Of a stretch of DNA of 16,056 nucleotides, positions 6,937-13,103 are shown one piece after another. The DNA comes from JAIPAH01 sp964345255 (lineage in GTDB: Bacteria; Bacteroidota; Bacteroidia; Bacteroidales; JAIPAH01), in NCBI GenBank assembly GCA_964345255.1, contig CAYFQK010000054.1, forward strand, positions 1 to 16,056. Direction: 5' to 3'. Made by a program: the position numbers and the translations under genes. Within the stretch, counting starts at the first letter, position 1; the number at the start of each line of letters is the position of its first letter. The notes below the pieces were generated by a model. The model was not told where the DNA came from, made no database searches, and was given only the letters and a program-made list of their open reading frames with translations.

Positions 6937-6956
6937 TGTCAAACACAATCGACGCT

Positions 6957-8750
6957 ATGAAACATTCGTCTGACAAGCAGGGCCATTACCGGAAAATCCT
7001 CCCTTTTGCTATTCTGGTGATTACCGCCGTGGCTTTCTCCAACTCCGTCAATAGCGAATTCATTAACCTTGATGACCCGCAGTATGTTGCCCAAAACGAG
7101 CAGGTGAAGGAACTGAGCTTTGACAATATCCGGGAGATTTTTACAAGCTACACGCATGGCCACTATCAGCCGCTGTCGGTATTAACTTATGCGGTGGATC
7201 ATGCCCTCTACGGAATGAGCGCTACTGGTTTCCGGCTGACCAATATCCTGCTGCACCTCGTGAGCGTATTGCTCGTTTTTTATTTCTTGAAACGAATCAC
7301 CGGAAAACATTGGATAGCGGCTATTATCACCCTTCTTTTTGCCGTCCACCCCATGCGGGTGGAAAGCGTGGTCTGGATTTCAGAGCGGAAAGATGTGCTC
7401 TACGCCATATTTTACCTGGCAGCCCTGCTGTTTTACCTGAACTACCTCGATGGCAAAAACCCCAAAAGAAACTATTTGCTCACGCTGTTTTTTTTCATCC
7501 TTTCCCTCTTTGCCAAATCAATGGCCGTTACGCTGCCGCTGGTCTTGCTTTTGCTGGACTGGCACCGGCAAAGAACATGGCGTATCGGATGGATTACCGA
7601 AAAGCTACCATTTTTAGCCCTTTCGGTGGTTTTCGGATTAATTGTAATCCAGTCTCAGGCCGCGTCCGGATTGATAGAGGAATCGGCAGCGTCCTATACA
7701 TTTTTTGACAAAATTATTCTGTCTTTAAATGCGGCTGTCATATACATCTACAAAACGCTGATACCGTCAGGCACCCTCTTCATGACCGATTATCCCGATA
7801 AGGTCAACGGACATCTCCCCTATCTCTACTACCTTTCTCCGCTCGTTCTGGCGGCCATCGTTCTTCTGATCGTTCAATTCAAAAAATTTCAGAAAGAGCT
7901 GCTTTTCGGATTGTTGTTTTACTTTTTGACCATTTCGGTCGTGCTCCAGGTAATTCCCGTTTCCGGTTATCTCTGGGACCATTACACCTATATCCCCTCC
8001 ATCGGAATCCTGTTCATTATCGGTCAGTTTTTCCGGTATTTGGATGAGAACCGGTTTTCTTTTTCAAAGAGGCTCAGACTACCCTTCCTGGGATTGATTG
8101 GCTTACTGGCGATAGTAAGCATTGTCACCACGTGGAACCGCAACCAGGTATGGCAGAACTCCGGGAAGCTTTTCAGCGAAGTTATCCGGCTGCAACCGGA
8201 AAATGAGTCCGCATACTACAACCGTGGATTGTTTTACCTGGAAAAAGACAACTACTCAAAAGCACAAGACGATTTTTCCAAAGCCGTTAGTCTTCGACCC
8301 GAACAGCCTGACTACTACCTCCGGCGAGGAATAGCGCGCCGTAGCCTGGGGCAAAGAAGAGCTGCCCTGGAAGATTTCAGTCGCTCCATCGAAATCAACC
8401 CATCGGTAAAAGCATACATTGAACGGGGCACCCTCAAAGCCAACGCAGGTTACCATCAGCGGGCGATTAAAGACTTCCGGGAGGCTATTGACTTAAACCC
8501 GGCCTCCGACAAAGCCTGGAACAACCTGGGCCTGAGCTACGGCAAAAGCGGGCAGTACCAAAAAGCTTTGGAAGCCCTCAACAAAGCCATCGATTTGAAC
8601 CCACAGAACGCCAGCGCCTGGGGCAACCGCGGGACGGTATTTTTCAAAACCGGACAGCAAAACAAAGCCTGTCGCGACTGGAAAAAGTCCGCCGAGCTGG
8701 GCAACCGGAAATCCTTGCAGATTTTCAGAAGGATGTGTGGGGGTGATTGA
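6957..8750 (+). CDS. TMTC-like polytopic membrane protein with C-terminal TPR repeats (putative GT-C glycosyltransferase)
   Basis: This is a 597-residue protein. The N-terminal two thirds is polytopic, with about ten or more hydrophobic helices. It carries the acidic 'NLDDPQYV' motif (Asp39, Asp40) in the first extracytoplasmic loop, as in GT-C fold mannosyltransferases. Its 'HPMRVESVVWISERKDVL' segment (131-148) is a hallmark of the TMTC/DUF1736 family, known in animals as O-mannosyltransferases of cadherins. Residues 418-586 form five consecutive TPR units, each starting with A/Y-x-x-x-x-G (AYYNRG, YYLRRG, AYIERG, AWNNLG, AWGNRG) and ending in I/V-x-L-x-P or similar. By topology the TPRs may be periplasmic. 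Bacterial members are common in Bacteroidota, but their substrate is not known, so protein or glycan glycosylation is inference. ATG 6957 is preferred over GTG 6936, which lies in the promoter. The gene converges with the flippase at 8982. Confidence 0.82.
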   Translation: MKHSSDKQGHYRKILPFAILVITAVAFSNSVNSEFINLDDPQYVAQNEQVKELSFDNIREIFTSYTHGHYQPLSVLTYAVDHALYGMSATGFRLTNILLHLVSVLLVFYFLKRITGKHWIAAIITLLFAVHPMRVESVVWISERKDVLYAIFYLAALLFYLNYLDGKNPKRNYLLTLFFFILSLFAKSMAVTLPLVLLLLDWHRQRTWRIGWITEKLPFLALSVVFGLIVIQSQAASGLIEESAASYTFFDKIILSLNAAVIYIYKTLIPSGTLFMTDYPDKVNGHLPYLYYLSPLVLAAIVLLIVQFKKFQKELLFGLLFYFLTISVVLQVIPVSGYLWDHYTYIPSIGILFIIGQFFRYLDENRFSFSKRLRLPFLGLIGLLAIVSIVTTWNRNQVWQNSGKLFSEVIRLQPENESAYYNRGLFYLEKDNYSKAQDDFSKAVSLRPEQPDYYLRRGIARRSLGQRRAALEDFSRSIEINPSVKAYIERGTLKANAGYHQRAIKDFREAIDLNPASDKAWNNLGLSYGKSGQYQKALEALNKAIDLNPQNASAWGNRGTVFFKTGQQNKACRDWKKSAELGNRKSLQIFRRMCGGD

Positions 8751-8981
8751 TGAATGGTTTTTCAATATCAGAAAGTTATTATAAACCAACAAACTGCGCA
8801 CAAACCCAATCTTTAAAGTATTAGTTGAAGCTAATCGCCAAAAATTATGTTTTTTGTCGATTATATGCGACATTTATCATAAAATTATAGCAAGCTCTTG
8901 CTGTCCGGCATGTCTCGGGGTTTCTTACAAATACAAATCATCATTTGGACACGGATATGGCTTATCCAACAAAAAAACCTT

Positions 8982-10256
8982 TCACTCCCCGCCAGCTTTC
9001 CAGGCCTTCTTCAACTCTGTTCTCAGAAAAACATAGTCGGATTTATGGAAGAGGAACTCGCCGGGCCTGGAGCCGGAAATCTTTAAAAAGCGGTTGAACA
9101 GGTACAGCCCTACCATCAAATAGGTGGCGGAAGCGGTTATACCTGCCGCTATCAACCCGTAGGCCGGGATGATGGAAAAGCCGATAATCACTGTGGCAAC
9201 AACTCCCGCTCCCGAGCCGATAGTACTGATGTGCGGTTTGCCGGTCCCTGAAAAGTAAGCACTGAAGAGCATCGAGCAAGGGACCACCAAAATTCCGGGC
9301 GACAAGGTAACGATTACGGTTTTGACCTGCGAAAAATCATCGCCGAAAAGAAATACAAAAACATCCACCGGAATCAACAGCACGACAATCAGGATGATCA
9401 GCGTCAGTGTAAAGGTCAGCTTTACGAGGTTGATATTCAGTCGCCTGACATAATCTTTATCCTCGGAGTTTACAGTGCGGGAAAACTGGACCATCCCGAC
9501 ACTTTTCCCGACAATCCACATCCCTTCCGAAAGCTGCACGCCGGCGCTGAAAATTCCAAGTATAGCCCGGTTGAAAAATCCCTCCAGGATATAAAAATTC
9601 AAACGGTAGTTGAAAAACTGCAGCACGTTGGCCAGTTGGGCTTTCCAGCCATAATTCAACACTTTAGAAACTACATGGCCCGCATCCTGCAAGTCGACTA
9701 ACCTGATGAAACGATACACCAGCACCGAACTCAGCAGGAAAGCACTGCCGTAGGCCATGTAAAGGGATTTCACGTAAGTGAGCACCTGTTTTTCATGAGT
9801 GATAAAAACAAGGTAGGACAGCGTCGCCAAAAGCGCCGCAAACTGCAGAATGGAGACCATGTTGAAATACTTAACACGCTCCTTCCCCAGCATCACATTC
9901 TGGTTTAGGGTGGTCAGCGAATGCAGCAGGGCCAGAAACATGACATGAAACGTGAACCCCTCGGGGATTTTTCCGATCACCTTTAGTACGATAGCCCCAC
10001 CGGCAGCAGAAAGAAAAGCCCAGAAAACGGCCGGTAGATAAACATGAAAAATGTTGGCACGCGGGACAAAGTAGACTACCGCACTGCCTCCTATAAAATT
10101 ATGCACCAGGTGGATGAGGGTAATGGCCAGCATAATCATCGTCACATCGCCATAATTGTCTGCCCCCAGATTATTGGTAGTCACCATCAAAACCAGGAAC
10201 ATGATGACGGTGGTTATGATCCGGGTGACAGCTGTACCTGCTATTTTTCTAACCAT
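8982..10256 (-). CDS. Wzx-like polysaccharide flippase (MOP superfamily)
   Basis: This 424-residue integral membrane protein has about 12 hydrophobic helices and belongs with the oligosaccharide flippases/polysaccharide exporters of the MOP superfamily. The N-terminus 'MVRKIAGTAVTRIITTVIMF' followed by 'VTTNNLGADNYGDVTMIML' is the typical start of Wzx-like proteins: a first helix, then the 'LG...YG' loop. The second half has 'NFYILEGFFNRAILGIFSAGVQL' and 'FGDDFSQVKTVIVTLSPGIL', also usual for the family. It would move a lipid-linked glycan across the inner membrane. The ATG at 10256 overlaps the stop of the glycosyltransferase gene by 8 bp (ATGGTTAG), which indicates translational coupling. 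No polymerase or initiating transferase is present in the window. The glycan is unknown. Confidence 0.87.
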   Translation of the reverse strand: MVRKIAGTAVTRIITTVIMFLVLMVTTNNLGADNYGDVTMIMLAITLIHLVHNFIGGSAVVYFVPRANIFHVYLPAVFWAFLSAAGGAIVLKVIGKIPEGFTFHVMFLALLHSLTTLNQNVMLGKERVKYFNMVSILQFAALLATLSYLVFITHEKQVLTYVKSLYMAYGSAFLLSSVLVYRFIRLVDLQDAGHVVSKVLNYGWKAQLANVLQFFNYRLNFYILEGFFNRAILGIFSAGVQLSEGMWIVGKSVGMVQFSRTVNSEDKDYVRRLNINLVKLTFTLTLIILIVVLLIPVDVFVFLFGDDFSQVKTVIVTLSPGILVVPCSMLFSAYFSGTGKPHISTIGSGAGVVATVIIGFSIIPAYGLIAAGITASATYLMVGLYLFNRFLKISGSRPGEFLFHKSDYVFLRTELKKAWKAGGE

Positions 10257-11418
10257 GCTGATTTAAGACTTTCCTGTAAATATCGTCGAATTGTTTGCCA
10301 ATGGTTTCGTTGCTGAAATGTTCGATGGCATAATTACGGATGCTTTGTGAATCAAAACGGTCTAAACGGTCTAAAATTTTGTCCAGCTCTGTTAAAAATT
10401 TCTCCTCATCCCCGGGTGGGATAAGCTTGCCCCGCTCTTCGGTAAGATGCTCGCGAATGCCTCCCACATCCGACGATATCACAGGTATTCCGCATGCAAA
10501 AGCCTCAAGAATAACCACAGGGAGGTTCTCATAGTGACTGAACATGACCATCAAATCAGCCATCTGCATGGTTCCCAGCAACTCCTCCCCTTCCTTCAAT
10601 CCTGTAAAAAACACATACTCATCCTTCAACCCCATCTTTTCTGCCATCGCTATCGAGGGCTCCAAATCCTCGCCTTCACCCACCATGTAGAGCTTAAAAT
10701 CAGAACGTTTTTCCGAAAGACGCCTGATCACACGCAAAATCCCCGACATATTTTTCGAGCGCTCCTCAAAACAGGAAAGGTGAATCAGGTTCTTAACACT
10801 CCCGCCTTGCTTCGTTTCAGAGGGTTTGAAAAAATTCACATTAACAACATTCGGTACTACACGGTAATTTCTGTTTTTAAGCCCCCGGTTTTCCATAGCC
10901 TGGCGAAGGTTGTCGGTGACCGTGGTAACCGCAGAAGCCTTTCTGACCACCCATTCCGTCATCCGCTTACGTAACCGGCCTTTGTACGAATTATTTTGGG
11001 GTAAGTATCTCGACCAGTGTTCGGTGATGATGTATGGAATGCCTTTCAAAACTTTCATCATCAAAGCCAGGATGCCCATCCGCGTGAGAATATTCACGTG
11101 GATCAAATCGGGACTGGATTTCATGGAAACCAAGTTTTTAAATGCTCTTCGGAAAGCCAGTAAAAAACCGAGCGGAAGGAACACTTTAAATTTCGGACGC
11201 GGGTAGTAAACGATGATTTCCAAAACACCGGCCGTTTCCGAATAGGCAATATCGGTTTTCTCAATATCATCCACCGGGTGAAGATAAATGACCGAAGCAT
11301 CTTCAAAATTACCCACAGCAATGGCATGTCGCTGCACGAATAACCCGAACATGGGATCGTAAGCATGCGGATACCAACGCGTCAAAAAAAGGATATGATT
11401 TCGTCTGCTTCTTTTCAT
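10249..11418 (-). CDS. Glycosyltransferase family 4 (GT-B fold)
   Basis: This is a 389-residue cytoplasmic glycosyltransferase. The N-terminal acceptor-binding Rossmann half opens with 'HILFLTRWYPHAYDPMFGLF', the usual GT4 start with a W-Y-P/G loop. It continues with 'DLIHVNILTRMG' (104-115) and 'GIPYIITEHWSRYLP' (126-140), seen in many EPS/capsule GT4 enzymes. The C-terminal nucleotide-sugar half contains 'VVPNVVN' (187-193), 'FEERSKN' with the Arg/Lys pair (217-223) and the EX7E motif 'ENLPVVILE' (Glu297, Glu305), followed by 'ACGIPVISSDVGG'. The mechanism would be retaining transfer from a nucleotide sugar; donor and acceptor are not predictable. The flippase gene overlaps its end by 8 bp, so the pair most likely builds and exports one glycan. 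A weak -7-like TATACTTG lies at 11430-11423. Confidence 0.92.
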   Translation of the reverse strand: MKRSRRNHILFLTRWYPHAYDPMFGLFVQRHAIAVGNFEDASVIYLHPVDDIEKTDIAYSETAGVLEIIVYYPRPKFKVFLPLGFLLAFRRAFKNLVSMKSSPDLIHVNILTRMGILALMMKVLKGIPYIITEHWSRYLPQNNSYKGRLRKRMTEWVVRKASAVTTVTDNLRQAMENRGLKNRNYRVVPNVVNVNFFKPSETKQGGSVKNLIHLSCFEERSKNMSGILRVIRRLSEKRSDFKLYMVGEGEDLEPSIAMAEKMGLKDEYVFFTGLKEGEELLGTMQMADLMVMFSHYENLPVVILEAFACGIPVISSDVGGIREHLTEERGKLIPPGDEEKFLTELDKILDRLDRFDSQSIRNYAIEHFSNETIGKQFDDIYRKVLNQHG

Positions 11419-11422
11419 AAGG

Positions 11423-11430
11423 CAAGTATA
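11423..11430 (-). promoter_or_regulatory. Weak -7 element for the glycosyltransferase-flippase operon
   Basis: The minus-strand octamer TATACTTG (11430-11423) has one mismatch to TAnnTTTG and ends only 4 bp from the ATG at 11418, which would give an almost leaderless transcript. Treat it as tentative. Confidence 0.25.
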
Positions 11431-11475
11431 GCGTATTACAAAACTAATAAAATCTTTCTTTCTTCCACAGAAAGG

Positions 11476-11503
11476 TTTTAATCATATGAAATCCGTATCT
11501 TTG
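11476..11503 (+). promoter_or_regulatory. Promoter for the cyclase-like/lipocalin operon
   Basis: TATCTTTG (11496-11503) matches TAnnTTTG exactly. A TTTTA stretch at 11476-11480 is an approximate -33. The element lies inside the open frame that begins at ATG 11486, which argues that the true start is the later ATG at 11537, about 33 bp downstream of the -7 box. Confidence 0.5.
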
Positions 11504-11536
11504 TGGGTTGGAGTAAAATCACACAGCAAAGAATTC

Positions 11537-12469
11537 ATGTTAAGACCAATCAAGAATTTATCATACGAGGAAATCGAAAAAATCCTGCTGGAAAATGACA
11601 AGCGGGTAGTTTTTGAGAAAACCAATGTGGTGCCCGATGAAACGGCGCTGCACAATGAACTGGACAAATATATCGATTATAATGCTATTTCCCGGAACAC
11701 CGTGTTGGGGATCGACATCTACCAATATAGCTCCTACACGGAGTTTAAGCAAACCCTTATCCCCTATCTGTTTAAAAAAATGTTTGAACTAACTGCCGAG
11801 CTTTGCATGCGCAATCATCCTTATATCTTTCAGAGTTACAACAAATCAGTTTTCGAAGAGCGGTTTATCAGCACCGGCGACGGTGGTTTCCTTATTCTGG
11901 ACACCCCCATGCATGCCCTGTTGTTTGCCGCCAACTTTGCTGTGGTTTTGAGGGTTTACAACTCGTTCAATCTGTTTCCAAGGCTAAGAAAAATTATCGG
12001 CGGTCTTACCATGCGTTACGCCATCACCTATGACAAAATCTATTACTTCGATAAGAATTTCTACGGGCGAGCCATCATCAATAACGCCCGCATTCTGATG
12101 AAAGACGATCTAAACCGTTGCCTGATTGACGAGCATGTCCACACATGGTTCACAACGAATATCGGTGGGCTGGAAAGCCTGCAGGTTCTGACCACTGAAG
12201 ATATTGCCAACATATACGAATTTAAGGAAAACTACGATGCGTCTTTTCTGGAAAAAGAAGATCCGATTTTCGGAGGTACCATTTCCCGTGAAAAAGGAAT
12301 TATCAATTCGGATATCCTGAAAATCGGGAAAATCCAATCGAAGGAAACGGGTTTGACTATCTATAACCTGCATTTACAGGTATCCATTTGGCTTAACAAT
12401 GACGATCATCCCGATCAAAAGAAACTGATAACGATTAGTCTCGGGAATCTGAATACGTCGGGAATTTAA
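11537..12469 (+). CDS. Class III nucleotidyl cyclase-like domain protein, probably non-canonical active site
   Basis: This is a 310-residue protein with no signal peptide or membrane segment. Residues about 53-220 follow the class III adenylate/guanylate cyclase pattern: 'TVLGIDIYQYSSY' (first metal Asp60), 'FISTGDGGFLIL' (second metal Asp115), and 'MRYAITYDKIYYF' leading to 'NFYGRAIINNARIL' (Gly177 to Arg185). In catalytic enzymes the last motif reads G-x-x-V-N-x-A-x-R. Here the Arg is kept, but the transition-state Asn position is Ile181, with Asn only at the next position. The two Asp residues are 55 apart, slightly more than usual. A region of about 75 residues with beta character follows, with no domain I recognise. 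It may be a cyclase, a nucleotide-binding regulator or an inactive homologue. The start is ATG 11537 because the promoter overlaps the longer frame from 11486. It is 11 bp upstream of the lipocalin gene. The fold is fairly well supported; activity is not. Confidence 0.65.
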   Translation: MLRPIKNLSYEEIEKILLENDKRVVFEKTNVVPDETALHNELDKYIDYNAISRNTVLGIDIYQYSSYTEFKQTLIPYLFKKMFELTAELCMRNHPYIFQSYNKSVFEERFISTGDGGFLILDTPMHALLFAANFAVVLRVYNSFNLFPRLRKIIGGLTMRYAITYDKIYYFDKNFYGRAIINNARILMKDDLNRCLIDEHVHTWFTTNIGGLESLQVLTTEDIANIYEFKENYDASFLEKEDPIFGGTISREKGIINSDILKIGKIQSKETGLTIYNLHLQVSIWLNNDDHPDQKKLITISLGNLNTSGI

Positions 12470-12480
12470 AATTCCATATC

Positions 12481-13002
12481 ATGATAAAAAAAACATTGCT
12501 TTTCATGGGAATCTTATCCATTTTCGGATGCCAAAGCTATCCTCCACTGGAAACCGTCGATCAGGTTAACCTCGAAAAATACGCCGGCAAATGGTATGAG
12601 ATAGCAGCCTTTCCACAGCGTTTCCAGAAAGGCTGTGAGTGCACCACGGCCGAATATCAACTCACCGGCGAAGGATATGTCAAAGTTATCAATCGCTGCA
12701 AAAAACCTGAGGGTTGGGACACGGCCGACGGAAAAGCTTTTGTACAGGAAGGCACCGGCAACACCAAACTGAAAGTTCAGTTTTTCTGGCCTTTTAGGGG
12801 AAAGTACTGGATTATTGGTCTGGCGAAAGATTATTCATGGGCCGTAGTAGGTCACCCCAACCGCGAGTACCTTTGGATACTCTCCCGCTCACCGCAAATG
12901 AAAGAAGGCACCTATAACAACATCCTTCAAATGGTGCAGGACAAAGGGTTTGATACGTCAAAACTAAAGGTTACCAAACACGATTGCAGCGAGCATTATT
13001 GA
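12481..13002 (+). CDS. blc: Blc-type bacterial lipocalin, lipoprotein
   Basis: This 173-residue protein has a lipoprotein signal peptide (MIKKTLLFMGILSIFGC, lipidated Cys17) and a single lipocalin domain. The first conserved lipocalin region is 'YAGKWYEIAAFPQRFQKGC' with the GxW motif, followed by 'TTAEYQL'. Later blocks are typical of Blc: 'KLKVQFFWPFRGKYWIIGL', 'YSWAVVGHPNREYLWILSR' and the C-terminal helix 'YNNILQMVQDKGFDTSKL'. Escherichia coli Blc is an outer-membrane lipoprotein that binds fatty acids and lysophospholipids and is linked to envelope stress. A similar lipid-handling role is inferred here, though membrane placement is not shown by sequence. Extra cysteines occur in 'GCEC', 'RCKK' and near the end ('KHDCSEHY'). 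The 11-bp gap to the cyclase-like gene implies one transcript. Length is normal for the family. Confidence 0.92.
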   Translation: MIKKTLLFMGILSIFGCQSYPPLETVDQVNLEKYAGKWYEIAAFPQRFQKGCECTTAEYQLTGEGYVKVINRCKKPEGWDTADGKAFVQEGTGNTKLKVQFFWPFRGKYWIIGLAKDYSWAVVGHPNREYLWILSRSPQMKEGTYNNILQMVQDKGFDTSKLKVTKHDCSEHY

Positions 13003-13074
13003 AACGGTACGAACATCCCCGGGCGTGATTTGACATTAATTTCAAGTGCAGGGAGTAAATGACCTTTATTTTGC

Positions 13075-13082
13075 TATATTCG
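13075..13082 (+). promoter_or_regulatory. Possible -7 element for the LuxR-type regulator
   Basis: TATATTCG (13075-13082) differs by one base from TAnnTTTG and lies 21 bp before the ATG at 13104. No convincing -33 TTG is at the right spacing; a TTTGACA at about 13029-13035 is too far upstream. It is tentative. The 101-bp gap to the lipocalin stop suggests a separate transcript. Confidence 0.25.
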
Positions 13083-13103
13083 TAAGGAATAACAGAAAAG
13101 AAA

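Noticed and set aside
8889..8902. Palindrome AGCAAG-CT-CTTGCT in the gap between convergent genes
   Set aside because: A two-base loop cannot form a stable hairpin and there is no adjacent T tract. It could be a chance palindrome.
8953..8967. Hairpin GGATA-TGGCT-TATCC as a terminator for the TMTC-like gene
   Set aside because: On the plus strand it is followed by an A run, not T, and the stem is only 5 bp. On the minus strand the T run precedes the stem.
11486..11536. N-terminal extension of the cyclase-like protein from ATG 11486
   Set aside because: An exact TAnnTTTG element lies inside it at 11496-11503, and the following ATG 11537 starts a more natural N-terminus.
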